From Fischerella thermalis PCC 7521 (GTDB taxonomy: Bacteria > Cyanobacteriota > Cyanobacteriia > Cyanobacteriales > Nostocaceae): a stretch of 64,000 nt of DNA. This document shows, piece by piece, positions 34,096 through 46,043 of this stretch. The stretch lies in assembly GCF_000317225.1 (NCBI RefSeq), contig NZ_AJLL01000103.1:1-64000 (forward strand). The letters are read 5' to 3'. A model generated the notes under the pieces. It ran no database searches, had not been told where the DNA came from, and was given only the letters and a program-made list of their open reading frames with translations. The stretch's first letter is position 1, and each line of letters begins with the position of its first letter. The position numbers and the translations under genes were made by a program.

Positions 34096-35973
34096 ATGAG
34101 AAACACCCAAACTAATCAGTTTGACTACGTTAAAATCGGCTTGGCATCGCCCGAACGTATTCGTCAGTGGGGTGAAAGAACACTACCCAATGGCCAGGTC
34201 GTTGGTGAAGTTACTAAGCCGGAGACGATCAACTATCGGACTCTCAAACCAGAAATGGATGGTTTGTTCTGCGAGCGGATCTTCGGTCCGGCAAAAGATT
34301 GGGAATGTCATTGCGGTAAATATAAGAGAGTACGCCATCGGGGGATTGTTTGCGAACGTTGTGGTGTGGAAGTTACCGAATCAAGAGTACGCCGCCACCG
34401 CATGGGTTACATTAAACTCGCTGCGCCTGTAGCTCACGTTTGGTATCTCAAAGGTATTCCTAGTTATATCTCCATCCTGTTGGATATGCCACTGCGGGAT
34501 GTAGAGCAAATTGTTTATTTCAATTCCTATGTTGTTCTTAGCCCTGGTAATGCTGAAACCCTCAGCTATAAACAATTACTCAGTGAGGATCAGTGGCTAG
34601 AAATAGAAGATCAGATTTACAGCGAAGATTCAACTTTACAAGGTGTAGAGGTAGGTATTGGTGCAGAGGCATTACTGCGACTACTTGCTGATATTAACCT
34701 CGAACAAGAAGCTGAAACTCTGCGCGAAGAAATTACCACCGCCAAAGGTCAAAAACGAGCGAAGCTCATTAAACGCCTGCGGGTAATCGACAACTTTATC
34801 GCCACTGGCTCCAAACCAGAATGGATGGTAATGACAGTAATTCCTGTCATCCCACCAGATTTGCGCCCGATGGTGCAGCTTGATGGTGGACGGTTTGCAA
34901 CCAGCGACTTGAACGATTTGTATCGGCGAGTAATTAACCGCAATAACCGTCTGGCACGTTTGCAGGAAATTTTGGCTCCGGAGATTATCGTTCGCAACGA
35001 GAAGCGGATGCTACAAGAAGCGGTAGACGCATTAATTGATAATGGTCGACGCGGACGGACTGTAGTTGGAGCAAACAATAGACCCTTAAAATCTTTATCA
35101 GACATTATTGAAGGAAAACAAGGGCGCTTCCGGCAAAATTTATTGGGTAAACGGGTTGACTACTCTGGGCGTTCTGTAATTGTGGTGGGGCCAAAGTTAA
35201 ATATCCACCAATGTGGTTTGCCAAGGGAAATGGCAATTGAGCTATTCCAGCCGTTTGTGATTCACCGCCTCATTCGTAGTGGCATGGTAAACAACATTAA
35301 AGCTGCGAAAAAGCTGATCTCCCGGTCTGATCCCAGTGTTTGGGATGTCTTGGAAGAAGTGATTGAAGGACACCCAGTTTTACTCAACCGCGCTCCTACT
35401 CTGCACCGCTTGGGTATTCAGGCTTTTGAGCCAATTTTGGTAGAAGGAAGAGCAATCCAGCTACACCCATTGGTGTGTCCAGCTTTTAACGCTGACTTTG
35501 ACGGTGACCAAATGGCGGTACATGTGCCGTTATCTCTGGAATCACAAGCGGAAGCACGGTTATTGATGCTGGCTTCTAACAACATTTTGTCTCCTGCCAC
35601 AGGTAAGCCCATCATTACACCTAGCCAAGACATGGTGTTAGGTTCGTATTACTTAACCGCAGAAAATCCCCACGCTACCAAGGGTGCAGGACGCTATTTT
35701 GCTTCTTTAGACGACGTAATTATGGCTTTTGAGCAGGAACAGGTAGACCTGCACGCCTATATCTATGTCCGCTACGACGGCGAAGTTGAGTCAGACCAAG
35801 CGGATCATGAGCCACGAGAAGTGGTTAAAAATGATGATGGTAGTGTGACTAAGTTGTATAAATACCGTCGAGTCAGAGAAGACGCTCAGGGAAATCTAAT
35901 TTCTCAGTATATATACACAACTCCTGGTCGTGTAATTTACAATAAAGCAATTCAGGAAGCGCTAGCAAGTTAG
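34096..35973 (+). CDS. rpoC1: DNA-directed RNA polymerase subunit gamma (RpoC1)
   Basis: The 625-residue N-terminal part of beta-prime, which is a separate gene in cyanobacteria and plastids. The zinc-ribbon cysteines are C71, C73, C86 and C89 (CHCGKYKR...CERC). The clamp and lid region (KRLRVIDNF) is followed by [16 protein letters not shown] and the active-centre NADFDGD at 465-471, whose three Asp hold the catalytic magnesium. It starts [28 protein letters not shown], the usual family start. rpoC2 follows after 148 bases that include a dispersed repeat. Confidence 0.98.
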   Translation: MRNTQTNQFDYVKIGLASPERIRQWGERTLPNGQVVGEVTKPETINYRTLKPEMDGLFCERIFGPAKDWECHCGKYKRVRHRGIVCERCGVEVTESRVRRHRMGYIKLAAPVAHVWYLKGIPSYISILLDMPLRDVEQIVYFNSYVVLSPGNAETLSYKQLLSEDQWLEIEDQIYSEDSTLQGVEVGIGAEALLRLLADINLEQEAETLREEITTAKGQKRAKLIKRLRVIDNFIATGSKPEWMVMTVIPVIPPDLRPMVQLDGGRFATSDLNDLYRRVINRNNRLARLQEILAPEIIVRNEKRMLQEAVDALIDNGRRGRTVVGANNRPLKSLSDIIEGKQGRFRQNLLGKRVDYSGRSVIVVGPKLNIHQCGLPREMAIELFQPFVIHRLIRSGMVNNIKAAKKLISRSDPSVWDVLEEVIEGHPVLLNRAPTLHRLGIQAFEPILVEGRAIQLHPLVCPAFNADFDGDQMAVHVPLSLESQAEARLLMLASNNILSPATGKPIITPSQDMVLGSYYLTAENPHATKGAGRYFASLDDVIMAFEQEQVDLHAYIYVRYDGEVESDQADHEPREVVKNDDGSVTKLYKYRRVREDAQGNLISQYIYTTPGRVIYNKAIQEALAS

Positions 35974-36032
35974 GAACTGTTGTTTGTTGTTAGTTTGCTT
36001 GTTCTTTGTAACAACCGACTAACGACCAACCC

Positions 36033-36092
36033 TTCGGGTTCGGCAGTTGCTCATGGGGGGAACCCCCTGTTCTGCGCGCTGCCTCACCATCA
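36033..36092. repeat. dispersed GC-rich repeat in the rpoC1-rpoC2 spacer
   Basis: The segment CCTTCGGGTTCGGCAGTTGC, then GGGGGGAACCCCC and CTGCGCGCTGCC, is a composite I know as a very common interspersed sequence in Nostocales genomes. It contains a GGGGG/CCCCC hairpin. It is flanked by short TAACGACCAAC and ACTAACCACTAAC repeats. Confidence 0.6.
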
Positions 36093-36121
36093 ACTACTAA
36101 CCACTAACAACTATTGACAAA

Positions 36122-39100
36122 ATGACTAACGACAAAATGATTTTCCGCAATCGCGTTGTTGACAAAGGTCAACTGCGTAATTTGATTTCTTGGGCGTTTA
36201 CGCACTATGGTACAGCGCGGACGGCTGTGATGGCGGACAAATTAAAAGATTTGGGTTTCCGCTACGCCACCAAAGCTGGTGTTTCCATCAGCGTAGAAGA
36301 TTTGATGGTTCCTCCTTCCAAGCGATCGCTCCTGGAAGCCGCAGAAGCAGAAATTCGCGCTACTGAAGAACGCTACCAACGTGGGGAAATTACGGAAGTA
36401 GAGCGCTTCCAAAAAGTAATTGATACCTGGAATGGAACTTCTGAAGCTCTCAAAGACGAAGTTGTTAGCCACTTCAAAAAGACAAATCCCCTCAACTCCG
36501 TGTATATGATGGCATTTTCCGGGGCTAGGGGTAACATTTCCCAAGTACGGCAATTGGTCGGGATGCGGGGACTGATGGCAGATCCCCAAGGGGAAATTAT
36601 CGACTTACCGATCAAAACCAACTTCCGGGAAGGACTCACCGTTACCGAATACATTATTTCCTCTTACGGTGCGCGCAAAGGCTTAGTAGATACAGCCCTC
36701 CGCACAGCAGACTCCGGTTATCTCACCCGTCGTCTGGTGGATGTTTCTCAGGATGTGATTATCCGGGAATTTGACTGTGGTACTACCAGAGGAATTCCCA
36801 TCCGGGCCATGACCGAAGGTGGTAAGACCTTGATTAGGCTAGAAACCCGCCTCATGGGACGAGTTGTGGCGGAAGATGTGGTACATCCCACCACAGGCGA
36901 AGTTATTGCACCCCGAAATACACCGATTTCTGACGACTTGGCAAAAATCATCGAAAAATCAGGTGTAACTGAAGTAGTAGTGCGATCGCCCTTGACTTGT
37001 GAAGCAGCGCGATCAGTTTGCCAACATTGCTACGGTTGGAGTTTAGCCCACGCCAAAATGGTAGATTTGGGTGAAGCTGTAGGTATTATTGCTGCCCAAA
37101 GTATCGGTGAACCAGGTACGCAGCTGACGATGCGTACTTTCCACACAGGTGGTGTATTCACTGGGGAAGTAGCTAAACAAGAACGCGCTGTAATTGATGG
37201 TACAGTCCGTTTCCCTCGCCGCTTACGCACAAGACCCTATCGTACGCGTCACGGTGAAGATGCTTTGTATGTAGAAACCAACGGCACATTAACTTTAGAT
37301 GCTGGTAACTCAACAAGCAGGGAAATTGCTGTTACCCAAGGTTCAACCCTGTACGTTGTAGATGGACAACAAGTCAAGCAAGGTCAATTAATCGCAGAAG
37401 TCGCCCTTGGCGGACGTACAACCCGCGCTAATACAGAAAAAGCCGTCAAAGACGTAGCGTCTGACTTAGCTGGGGAAGTTAAATTTGCCGATGTTGTCGC
37501 CGAACAAAAAACTGACCGTCAAGGTAACACCACCACCACAGCAGCACGAGGTGGTTTGATCTGGATTTTGTCAGGGGAAGTTTATAACTTACCACCTGGT
37601 GCGGAATTGGTAGTCAAAGAAAACGATACCGTCGCTACTAATGGCGTCCTGGCAGAAACCAAACTTACTACCCAGCATGGTGGTGTGGTACGTTTGCCCG
37701 AAGCAACCCCTGGCAAATCTACACGGGAAATTGAAATTATTACAGCTTCTGTAGTTTTAGACCAAGCCACAGTCACTGTCCAAAGCTCTCAAGGTAAAAA
37801 TAACTACTTAGTTAGCACTGGTAACAATCAAGTCTTCAACTTGAGGGCAACCCCTGGTACAAAAGTCCAAAACGGTCAGGTAGTCGCCGAACTGATTGAC
37901 GACCGCTATCGTACCACTACCGGTGGAATGCTCAAATACGCTGGTGTAGAAGTCCAGAAAAAAGGTAAAGCCAAGCAAGGCTACGAAGTGGTGCAGGGCG
38001 GAACTTTACTGTGGATTCCCGAAGAAACACACGAAGTTAATAAAGATATCTCCTTGCTGTTAGTGGAAGACGGTCAGTACGTTGAAGCTGGTACTGAGGT
38101 AGTCAAAGATATCTTCTGCCAAAACAGTGGCGTCATCGAAGTCACCCAGAAAAATGACATTCTGCGAGAAGTGGTGATTAAACCAGGAGACCTGCTAATG
38201 GTGGATGACCCAGAAGCAGTAATGAGTAAAGATAACACCTTTGTCCAACCTGGTGAAGAACTGCTGGGACAAACCTTTAATGAACTGCGCTACATTCAGT
38301 ACGTGGAAACACCAGAAGGTCCTGCCTTGTTAAGTCGTTTGGTAGTTGAGTATGCTGTACCCAACTATCCTGATGTGCCTTCTACTACATCCGTGAGCCA
38401 GCAAACAGCCCGCTCCATTCAATTGCGAGCTGTACAACGGCTGCCCTACAAAGATTCTGAACGTGTTAAATGTGTTGAAGGCGTCGAACTGCTGCGAACC
38501 CAACTAGTATTGGAAATTGAGCAAGAAGACGAGCAAGACCACACAGCCTCCCCCTTGGCAGCAGATATTGAATTGGTACCTGATGCCAATGATCCAGAAA
38601 TTCAACGTTTGCAACTGGTGATTTTGGAATCTTTAACGATTCGTCGAGATATCACCGCTGATGCTACTCAAGGTAGTACGAATACAACCCTTGAGGTTGA
38701 AGACGGACAAACTATTGCTCCTGGTGCAGTAGTAGCACGTACCCAAATCTTATGTAAAGAAGGTGGTATCGTCCGGGGCGTCAAAAAAGGTACAGAAGCT
38801 GTTCGTCGTTGCTTGGTGTTGCGTCAACAACACGACATGATCAAAATGAATTGCGCTGTCCAACCCAAAGTAAAACCGGGTGACTTGGTGGTAGAGGGTA
38901 CAGAAATTGCTCCAGGAGTCTTTGCTCAAGAATCTGGGCAAGTTGTAGCAGTGAAAAAAGCAGAAAGTGCAGGAGAAACTGCGGCTAATGAATCAGCACT
39001 GGCTACTCAAAACTACTCTGTTACCATCCGTGTTGGTCGTCCCTACCGCGTCAGTGGTGGTGCTATCTTACAAGTAGAAGACGGTGATTTGGTACAGCGC

Positions 39101-40171
39101 GGTGATAACTTGGTGTTGCTAGTATTTGAACGTGCCAAGACAGGAGACATCATCCAAGGTTTGCCCAGAATTGAAGAACTTCTCGAAGCCCGTAAGCCGA
39201 AAGAAGCATGTATATTAGCTAAGAGAGCGGGAGAAGTTAAGGTCATCTATGGTGATGGGGATGAAGCGATCGCCGTAAAAGTGATCGAACCTAACGGTGT
39301 AGTTACAGACTATACCATTGGCCCTGGACAGAACTTAGTAGTTACGGATGGGCAAACAGTCAGTGCTGGACAGCCACTCACAGATGGTCCAGCCAACCCC
39401 CACGAGATATTGGAAGTCTTCTTTAACCTTGGTTCTGAAGATGGAGTCTATGCCTGTGCTAGTCATGCCTTACAGAAGGTACAAACCTTCCTGGTAAACG
39501 AAGTACAAATGGTCTATCAGTCTCAAGGAATTGATATTGCTGATAAACACATTGAAGTGATTGTTCGCCAGATGACTTCTAAAGTGCGGGTTGATGATGG
39601 CGGTGATACCACTATGCTACCTGGTGAATTGGTAGAACTGCGTCAAATCGAACAGGTAAACGAAGCTATGGCAATTACCGGCGGCGCAAGGGCGCAATAC
39701 ACTCCCGTATTGTTGGGTATTACCAAAGCATCTTTGAATACTGATAGCTTCATCTCTGCCGCCTCCTTCCAAGAAACTACTCGGGTATTAACCGAAGCAG
39801 CAATAGAAGGTAAATCTGACTGGTTACGTGGCTTGAAAGAAAACGTGATTATCGGACGATTAATTCCTGCTGGCACAGGCTTTAATACCTACGAAGAACC
39901 TGGTATAGTCGAAGACTACACCGATTCCTTCAGCAGTAGTGTCTTAGATGAAGTTGAAGACCCATTAGATATGGTGCTGGACGATCGCACAGCCCGTACC
40001 TACAACTTGGATTCTCCAACTCTAGGAGTAGGAGAAATGACTTATGGCAGCAGACCAAAGTCGATTTTGGATGATGATGATGATTTGATTCCTGGTGAAA
40101 TCAACGATCTGACAGAAGACGACGAAGATGATTTCGATGAAGATGATTTCGAGGACGAAGACGACGAATAA
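36122..40171 (+). CDS. rpoC2: DNA-directed RNA polymerase subunit beta-prime (RpoC2)
   Basis: The 1349-residue C-terminal part of beta-prime. Zinc-binding cysteines are C219, C293, C300 and C303 ([11 protein letters not shown]). The bridge helix/trigger loop region reads [28 protein letters not shown]. It is followed by the very large cyanobacterial insertion in the trigger loop (SI3, about residues 340-980, rich in repeated barrel-sandwich folds such as V-x-x-G-x-x-L/V-x-x-G). Then come [26 protein letters not shown] and the C-terminal helices. The end is a strongly acidic tail (about 25 Asp/Glu in the last 40 residues). The ATG at 36122 is used; a second in-frame ATG lies five codons on ([14 protein letters not shown]), closer to the usual family start. 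A strong terminator follows. Confidence 0.98.
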   Translation: MTNDKMIFRNRVVDKGQLRNLISWAFTHYGTARTAVMADKLKDLGFRYATKAGVSISVEDLMVPPSKRSLLEAAEAEIRATEERYQRGEITEVERFQKVIDTWNGTSEALKDEVVSHFKKTNPLNSVYMMAFSGARGNISQVRQLVGMRGLMADPQGEIIDLPIKTNFREGLTVTEYIISSYGARKGLVDTALRTADSGYLTRRLVDVSQDVIIREFDCGTTRGIPIRAMTEGGKTLIRLETRLMGRVVAEDVVHPTTGEVIAPRNTPISDDLAKIIEKSGVTEVVVRSPLTCEAARSVCQHCYGWSLAHAKMVDLGEAVGIIAAQSIGEPGTQLTMRTFHTGGVFTGEVAKQERAVIDGTVRFPRRLRTRPYRTRHGEDALYVETNGTLTLDAGNSTSREIAVTQGSTLYVVDGQQVKQGQLIAEVALGGRTTRANTEKAVKDVASDLAGEVKFADVVAEQKTDRQGNTTTTAARGGLIWILSGEVYNLPPGAELVVKENDTVATNGVLAETKLTTQHGGVVRLPEATPGKSTREIEIITASVVLDQATVTVQSSQGKNNYLVSTGNNQVFNLRATPGTKVQNGQVVAELIDDRYRTTTGGMLKYAGVEVQKKGKAKQGYEVVQGGTLLWIPEETHEVNKDISLLLVEDGQYVEAGTEVVKDIFCQNSGVIEVTQKNDILREVVIKPGDLLMVDDPEAVMSKDNTFVQPGEELLGQTFNELRYIQYVETPEGPALLSRLVVEYAVPNYPDVPSTTSVSQQTARSIQLRAVQRLPYKDSERVKCVEGVELLRTQLVLEIEQEDEQDHTASPLAADIELVPDANDPEIQRLQLVILESLTIRRDITADATQGSTNTTLEVEDGQTIAPGAVVARTQILCKEGGIVRGVKKGTEAVRRCLVLRQQHDMIKMNCAVQPKVKPGDLVVEGTEIAPGVFAQESGQVVAVKKAESAGETAANESALATQNYSVTIRVGRPYRVSGGAILQVEDGDLVQRGDNLVLLVFERAKTGDIIQGLPRIEELLEARKPKEACILAKRAGEVKVIYGDGDEAIAVKVIEPNGVVTDYTIGPGQNLVVTDGQTVSAGQPLTDGPANPHEILEVFFNLGSEDGVYACASHALQKVQTFLVNEVQMVYQSQGIDIADKHIEVIVRQMTSKVRVDDGGDTTMLPGELVELRQIEQVNEAMAITGGARAQYTPVLLGITKASLNTDSFISAASFQETTRVLTEAAIEGKSDWLRGLKENVIIGRLIPAGTGFNTYEEPGIVEDYTDSFSSSVLDEVEDPLDMVLDDRTARTYNLDSPTLGVGEMTYGSRPKSILDDDDDLIPGEINDLTEDDEDDFDEDDFEDEDDE

Positions 40172-40193
40172 ACTAGCCTAGTCATAAATTGAG

Positions 40194-40231
40194 GCGGGGA
40201 TGTGGTGAAGTTGGCTACATCCCCGCTTTTT
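40194..40231 (+). terminator. rho-independent terminator of the rpo genes
   Basis: A perfect 10-bp stem, GCGGGGATGT (40194-40203) and ACATCCCCGC (40217-40226), with a 13-base loop, is followed by TTTTT. It lies 23 bases after the rpoC2 stop. Confidence 0.95.
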
Positions 40232-41258
40232 GTTAGTCTGGGTGTATATAAAGCTTTTATAGTTTTTTTTACCAAAGAAAGGCAGAGGGTAGTCCCTATT
40301 AAACAAGTTTCACCACCAGGCATGAAAATTTAACTCTGACTACACCTCTACACCCATTTTCCAGCTAGACTCTCATGGGTGAGCGCCCACAACACTCTTG
40401 ATGAAAGAACGAACACAGTGCAAGGCGATGCACACAGATGAGATTATGGATTTGCTCCTAATTTGATTCTTGATCGCTGTTTTCAAGACGGAAAAATATA
40501 TCTGTTATATCAGCGACAGATATATCTTGAGAATTTGTAGGAAAATGAACAAGTATATTTACCCAATTGATTTTTGGCTCAGGCAATTTGAAAATCCTCG
40601 TTGACAATTTATCTCATCCTTAGGAAAAATTCGTTTTTGTTTGACAGTATTTATGAAAGCCTCTTTATATTTTGTTTTCACCACTAGAAATACGTTAAAA
40701 TTAGGTACTCGATAAATCAGTTATCTCATTCACCACCTGTTGCCAAGTGGTTGTGACCGCTTAAAATTTAACCCATCTTCAAATGATATCTATTGATAGA
40801 GGTAATAAAGTGTAAATAGCTAAAGTTCAAAGACCGATATTTAGACATCCGATCATCTGTATCCATACAATAATGTTAGCTACTAAATTAGAAAGATAGG
40901 CAGAAAGTATACTTAGAGCCTACCTGTGCAATCAAAAGCCGACTAAAATGTGAAAACAATCCATCTCCCTAATTTGGGAATATGACAAACATGAAAAAAG
41001 TAATAATTAGCTTGCTGATCGTTGAAAATAACTACTAAAACTTTTTTGAGTACTACTAAATTAGCCGGAAACCGACTAGAATGATCACAATTTAGTGGCC
41101 TTTGTAAAAAAGTCATATGCTACAAACCTTGAGAGTATCAAAAAAATCCAGGTTAAGCTAGAAAAGAGAGTTGGTGTTAGCTACCCTTCCCCCTGAGGGC
41201 AAGAAGCAAAACTCATTCTCAAACGGGAATATTTTAAAGTTGGCATTGTCCTTACTCC
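40232..41258. other. 1.0 kb spacer between rpoC2 and hisD
   Basis: I see no gene. The main feature is a perfect 10-bp inverted repeat ATATATCTGT/ACAGATATAT at 40496-40505 and 40516-40525 with a 10-base loop. The rest is AT rich with no frame of interest on either strand. The hisD promoter presumably lies in the last 200 bases. Confidence 0.45.
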
Positions 41259-42563
41259 ATGCTGCGAATCATTACTCAGCAGGCAGACGTCAGATCAGAA
41301 TTACAAAGGATCTGCGATCGCACCAATGACGAACAGGTGCTTCATAAAGAAGCAACAGTGCGGGAAGTGTTGCAAGCGGTGAAGCGCCAAGGTGATAAAG
41401 CTGTATTACATTACACAGCAGAATTTGACCATCAAATTCTCAAGCCAGAAGAACTACGGGTTACAGGTTCAGAAATAGATGCCGCCTATCAACAGGTCTC
41501 AAAAGAACTGGTGGAAGCAATTAGATTGGCTTGTCGCCAAATCGAAGTGTTTCACCGCCAACGAGTTCCGAAAAGCTGGATACATTTTGATGATGATGAA
41601 GTAGTTCTTGGCAAACGCTATACTCCTGTAGATCGAGCAGGAATCTACGTACCTGGTGGTCGTGCCGCATACCCGAGTACGGTCTTAATGAATGCAATTC
41701 CTGCTCAGGTGGCAGGAGTACGCCGTATTATTATGGTGACACCACCAGGAGCAAGTAAAACTATTTACCCAGCCGTATTGGTAGCTGCCCAAGAAGTGGG
41801 GTTGCAAGAAATTTATCGTGTCGGTGGAGCGCAAGCGATCGCTGCTTTAGCCTACGGTACGAAAACAATTCCTAAAGTCGATGTCATCACCGGTCCAGGT
41901 AACATTTATGTAACCCTAGCAAAAAAGCTGGTCTATGGGACAGTTGGTATTGATTCTTTAGCCGGACCAAGCGAAGTGCTGATTATTGCCGATGAAACCG
42001 CAAATCCCGTTCATGTAGCAGCAGATATGCTCGCACAAGCTGAACACGATCCAATGGCGGCGGCAATTTTATTGACGACAGATCCAGCTTTAGCTAAGAA
42101 CGTACAAGTTGCTGTAGAAAGACAATTGGTAGATCATCCTAGACGCACCCTTACAGAAAAAGCACTCGCCCACTATGGCTTAATTGTGATTGTTGAATCT
42201 CTACAGGCAGCAGCCGAACTCTCAAATGAATTTGCTCCCGAACACCTAGAACTAGAAGTGGAAGATCCTTGGGAGAAAGTCCTACCATTCATTCGCCATG
42301 CTGGGGCTATTTTCTTAGGCCACTCTACACCGGAAGCAGTAGGAGATTATATTGCTGGACCCAACCATACCTTACCTACCTCTGGTGCAGCTCGCTATGC
42401 TTCGCCATTAGGAGTTGAAACTTTCCTTAAACACTCAAGTATTATTCAGTACTCACAAACTGCCTTGGAGAAAGTAGCAGGCGCAATTGATGCACTAGCA
42501 GCAGCTGAAGGCTTACCTTCTCATGCTGATTCCGTAAGACGGCGAGTTCAAAAAGAAGAATAA
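41259..42563 (+). CDS. hisD: histidinol dehydrogenase
   Basis: Final enzyme of histidine synthesis: oxidises L-histidinol to histidine in two NAD-dependent steps using a zinc ion. The 434-residue protein has the family blocks DRAGIYVPGGRAAYPSTVLMNAIPAQVAGV (about 125-155), VDVITGPGNIYVTLAKKLVYG, GIDSLAGPSEVLIIAD, the zinc-binding QAEHDP, EFAPEHLELEV and AGPNHTLPTSGAARYASPLGVE. Length is typical. It stands alone, as his genes usually do in cyanobacteria. A short repeat spacer separates it from the stress-protein gene. Confidence 0.97.
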   Translation: MLRIITQQADVRSELQRICDRTNDEQVLHKEATVREVLQAVKRQGDKAVLHYTAEFDHQILKPEELRVTGSEIDAAYQQVSKELVEAIRLACRQIEVFHRQRVPKSWIHFDDDEVVLGKRYTPVDRAGIYVPGGRAAYPSTVLMNAIPAQVAGVRRIIMVTPPGASKTIYPAVLVAAQEVGLQEIYRVGGAQAIAALAYGTKTIPKVDVITGPGNIYVTLAKKLVYGTVGIDSLAGPSEVLIIADETANPVHVAADMLAQAEHDPMAAAILLTTDPALAKNVQVAVERQLVDHPRRTLTEKALAHYGLIVIVESLQAAAELSNEFAPEHLELEVEDPWEKVLPFIRHAGAIFLGHSTPEAVGDYIAGPNHTLPTSGAARYASPLGVETFLKHSSIIQYSQTALEKVAGAIDALAAAEGLPSHADSVRRRVQKEE

Positions 42564-42761
42564 ATCATATTATTGGTAGTTGATGGCTTAACAAACAACA
42601 AACAACAAATAAACACTAACAATTATTAAATTTTCTCCAGACTTTTGACAAAAACCAAATTGTAGCGTCAAACTTAAACTTTAAGCCTACATTCACCTTA
42701 GTATAATCTTGAAAATCATCAATTTTAATTACAGGGGTTTGCACTTTTGGAGATACAAGCC

Positions 42762-43187
42762 GTGCTAAAGACTATTTTGGTAGCTCTAGATTCTTCAGGC
42801 ATTGCAGAGCGAGTCATTGAAACTTTAAACGATTTAGTATTACCAAAAGACAGCAAAGTTGTCCTTTGTCATGTTTTTCCTCCCCCTGACTTAGAAATGG
42901 AATTGCCTGCCGACAAGCCTCACTCAGATTCTCCAGCTCTTTCTTATTTACAGATCGAAAAACAACTGCAATCTTACCAAGCACAGTTACCTGTGGCAAG
43001 TGAAATAGAATTAGTTACCGGTGATCCGGCAGAAGAAATCATCCGCCTTGCCAATATTTATAAAGCTGATTTAATTGTGATTGGTAGTCGGGGATTGACT
43101 GGTATGAACCGAATAGTCCAGGGTTCAGTTAGTGGTCAAGTAGTAGAAGAAGCCCATTGCTCGGTGTTTGTAGTTAAGCTTAATTGA
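42762..43187 (+). CDS. universal stress protein (UspA family)
   Basis: A 141-residue single-domain Usp. It begins with (M)LKTILVALDSSGIAERVIETL and ends with the ATP-binding pattern IVIGSRGLTGMNRIVQGSVSGQVVEEAHCSVFVV, i.e. G-x2-G-x9-G-S, so it is of the ATP-binding type. The start is set at the GTG at 42762, which follows GGAG with a 9-base spacer and gives the usual family N terminus; an in-frame TTG at 42747 is inside that ribosome site. It is probably cytoplasmic. The spacer to ppk contains a dispersed repeat. Confidence 0.9.
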   Translation: MLKTILVALDSSGIAERVIETLNDLVLPKDSKVVLCHVFPPPDLEMELPADKPHSDSPALSYLQIEKQLQSYQAQLPVASEIELVTGDPAEEIIRLANIYKADLIVIGSRGLTGMNRIVQGSVSGQVVEEAHCSVFVVKLN

Positions 43188-43826
43188 AGATAAGGCAGAG
43201 GGCAGATGGCAGAAGGGTTAAAATTTTTCATGCCCTCTTTGTGGAACAATAAATAACCAAGGATTAAATTTTTTGGCTGATAGCAAAAGTCATCTTGACA
43301 TTACTCAATAAAAGCAATGGGTCTACTTAAGTAGACTTAAGCTATGATCCAGCTATTTATTTGAGGGCGAAATGCTGGGAATTATTGAAACTGGTACAAG
43401 TTGTCAGTTAAAACCCTTAATTAAATAATTACTAAAAACATAGCTTTTAAAAAAAAGATTTTTTTGATAATTTGCTTGAAAATAAATGTGATTGTTAAGT
43501 ATTTAGCAATCCAATATCTTAGTGCTTTCACAAAAATCACAGCAAGTGTAACAAAGCTTGGCTTTGGTATTATTACAATAGAGAAATTAAGGGAAAACCC
43601 TTAGACAACTAGCTCCAAAATCTCAAACACCAACTCCAAAAGGTTGTTAGTCAACCTCCCCTGTAAAAGCGATTCGCTGAGTCTTGATTTCACTTAAATA
43701 TGATTTATGATTTATTTATCCGCTCATTAAAGTAAAAAATTTGCACATAGTTGCTCAAATTGAAATACTGATGGGTTGGTACTGAGTTCAGTTGTATGGG
43801 CTAGGCTTGCCTGTGTTTAGGTGAAC
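43188..43826. other. spacer between usp and ppk
   Basis: No gene seen in about 640 bases. It contains the dispersed repeat copy at 43275-43347 (listed separately) and AT-rich sequence. The ppk promoter probably lies in the last 250 bases; no operator is recognised. Confidence 0.45.
43275..43347. repeat. dispersed repeat copy A (partner at 53597-53667)
   Basis: The block starts GGCTGATAGCAAAAGTCATCT and ends TTAAGCTATGA; the same beginning and end occur at 53597-53667 with a divergent middle of similar size. This copy holds a perfect 16-bp palindrome GTCTACTTAAGTAGAC at 43321-43336. Two copies of this size and orientation in one window point to a small non-coding repeat family. Confidence 0.75.
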
Positions 43827-46043
43827 ATGGCGAAATCTAAGAAGACCACCAATCAACAAATTAATCTTAACGATACACAATATTACTTAAATCGTGAGTT
43901 AAGCTGGCTAGAATTCAATAGCAGAGTATTGCATGAAGCTTTAGATTCGCGCACACCCCTTTTAGAACGCCTGAAGTTCTTGGCTATCTTTAGTTCTAAC
44001 TTAGATGAGTTCTTCATGGTGCGTGTTGCAGTTTTAAAGCAACAAGTAGAAGCAAAAGTTAGCCAATTAAGTTTTGACGGTCGGACACCACAACAACAAT
44101 TGGATGATATCAGTTTTGTTTTACGTCCTTTAGTAGCCCAACAGCATCAACATTTTGAGCAAGTATTAAGACCCCTTTTAGCCAATCACAACATCCATAT
44201 TTTGGACTATATAGATTTGACTGAAAAACAGCGTAAATATTTAGACAATTATTTTGAAGAACAAATCTTTCCTGTTATCACTCCTCTTGCTGTTGACCCT
44301 AGCCATCCTTTCCCCTACATTTCTAATCTCAGTTTAAATTTAGCAGTTGTAGTTAAAAATCCAGAAACAGAAGAAGAATTTTTTGCGAGAGTTAAAGTTC
44401 CGAAAGTTCTGCCTCGATTTTTACCTTTACCCCCAGAGTTGGGAATTCAACGGCATGGTAAACCCGCTTTATGGACTGGTGTACCCTTGGAACAAGCGAT
44501 CGCTCACAATTTAGAGTCGCTTTTTCCAGGGATGAACATTCAGGAGTATCATCCCTTCCGGATTACTCGTGATGCTGATTTAGAACTAGAAGAAGATGAA
44601 GCCGACGATTTGCTACTTTTAATTGAGCAAGAACTGCGAAAACGGCGAGTCGGTGGTACTCCTGTTCGACTAGAAATTCAATCCCAAACTCCTGATGTCA
44701 TACGCAACCGACTATTGCAAGATTTAGAGTTAACTGAAAGCGATGTTTATGAAGTAGATGGTCTTTTGGGACTACACGACTTAATGTATTTTATGTCTTT
44801 GAGCGTCCCAGCAGAACTAAAAGATCCTCCTTGGCAGTCTGTTGTACCCCCTCGGCTGCAACGCATTCGCGAAGTTAATCCCAGTTCCGAGGTGTTAGAA
44901 ATAGAAGAAGGCAGAGACTTTTTTGCTGTGATTCGGGAACGAGATTTACTGGTACACCATCCCTATCAATCTTTTACAGCATCAGTAGTGCGCTTTATTA
45001 CCAGTGCTGCCCATGACCCGAATGTCTTAGCAATTAAAATGACTCTCTACCGTACTTCTGGTGATTCACCAATAATTAATGCCTTAATTGCTGCTGCCGA
45101 AAATGGCAAGCAAGTATCTGTATTGGTAGAACTGAAAGCACGGTTTGATGAAGAGAATAATATATTTTGGGCTAAGCGTTTAGAAAGCGTCGGAGTTCAC
45201 GTTGTTTACGGTCTAGTCGGTTTGAAAACCCACTCTAAAATTGTCATGGTTGTACGGCGCGAACAAGACCGTATCCGTCGCTATGTTCATATTGGTACTG
45301 GCAATTACAACCCCAAAACAGCACGATTGTATACAGATTTGGGATTGTTTACCTGTCAAGAAGACCTGGGAGCAGATGTTACAGATGTATTTAATTTCTT
45401 GACTGGATACTCACGGCAAAAGTCTTACCGCAAATTATTAGTAGCACCTGTAAATTTACGCGATCGCTTTGTTGGACTGATCGAAAGAGAAATCGAAAAT
45501 GCCCAAAAAGGCTTTTCCGGGCGTATCGTTGCCAAAATGAACTCTCTGGTCGATCCACAAATCATTTCTGAACTTTATAAAGCTTCCCGCGCAGGTGTAC
45601 AAATCGACTTAATTGTCAGGGGTATTTGCTGCTTACGTCCTGGACTTAAAGATATCAGCGAAAATATTCGCGTTATTAGTATTGTGGGTCGATTTTTAGA
45701 ACACTCCCGGATTTTTTACTTCTACAATAACGGTGAAGAAGAAATTTATATTGGCAGTGCCGACTGGATGCCCCGCAACCTGGATCGGCGAGTGGAAGTA
45801 GTTACCCCTATATTAGACCAAGATATTGCTAAGGATTTGCAAGAAATCTTGGGTATTATGTTAGCAGATAACCGCCAAGCTTGGGAGTTACAGCCAGATG
45901 GTAGCTACATTCAACGTCGTCCTGGTGAAGATTGTCCTGAGGCTAGTTCACAAAAAATTCTCATGTCTATGGCTTTAAACCCACCAGCGATCACCTCAAA
46001 CTTGATGAATTCAAGAAAGAGTTATGTGTATCCTGACAAGTAG
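43827..46043 (+). CDS. ppk: polyphosphate kinase
   Basis: Makes long-chain polyphosphate from ATP, reversibly. The 738-residue protein has all PPK1 domains: an N-terminal helical domain (YYLNRELSWLEFNSRVLHEA), a head domain, and two phospholipase-D-like catalytic halves. The autophosphorylated His is His469 in LKTHSKIVMVV and the second catalytic His is His626 in LEHSRIFYF. RRYVHIGTGNYNPKTARLYTDLGL follows the first. The start is the ATG at 43827 with AGGTG just before it; a GTG two codons upstream is within that ribosome site. Length is slightly above the E. coli enzyme (688). It is alone in its transcription unit. Confidence 0.97.
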   Translation: MAKSKKTTNQQINLNDTQYYLNRELSWLEFNSRVLHEALDSRTPLLERLKFLAIFSSNLDEFFMVRVAVLKQQVEAKVSQLSFDGRTPQQQLDDISFVLRPLVAQQHQHFEQVLRPLLANHNIHILDYIDLTEKQRKYLDNYFEEQIFPVITPLAVDPSHPFPYISNLSLNLAVVVKNPETEEEFFARVKVPKVLPRFLPLPPELGIQRHGKPALWTGVPLEQAIAHNLESLFPGMNIQEYHPFRITRDADLELEEDEADDLLLLIEQELRKRRVGGTPVRLEIQSQTPDVIRNRLLQDLELTESDVYEVDGLLGLHDLMYFMSLSVPAELKDPPWQSVVPPRLQRIREVNPSSEVLEIEEGRDFFAVIRERDLLVHHPYQSFTASVVRFITSAAHDPNVLAIKMTLYRTSGDSPIINALIAAAENGKQVSVLVELKARFDEENNIFWAKRLESVGVHVVYGLVGLKTHSKIVMVVRREQDRIRRYVHIGTGNYNPKTARLYTDLGLFTCQEDLGADVTDVFNFLTGYSRQKSYRKLLVAPVNLRDRFVGLIEREIENAQKGFSGRIVAKMNSLVDPQIISELYKASRAGVQIDLIVRGICCLRPGLKDISENIRVISIVGRFLEHSRIFYFYNNGEEEIYIGSADWMPRNLDRRVEVVTPILDQDIAKDLQEILGIMLADNRQAWELQPDGSYIQRRPGEDCPEASSQKILMSMALNPPAITSNLMNSRKSYVYPDK

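Noticed and set aside
40042-40323. Ser-rich minus-strand frame at the end of rpoC2
   Set aside because: It is the complement of the Asp/Glu-coding acidic tail (GAC/GAT/GAA giving Ser/Phe/Ile), not a gene.
42747-42761. TTG start for the universal stress protein
   Set aside because: It overlaps the GGAG that serves the GTG at 42762; the family begins with LKTILVALD.
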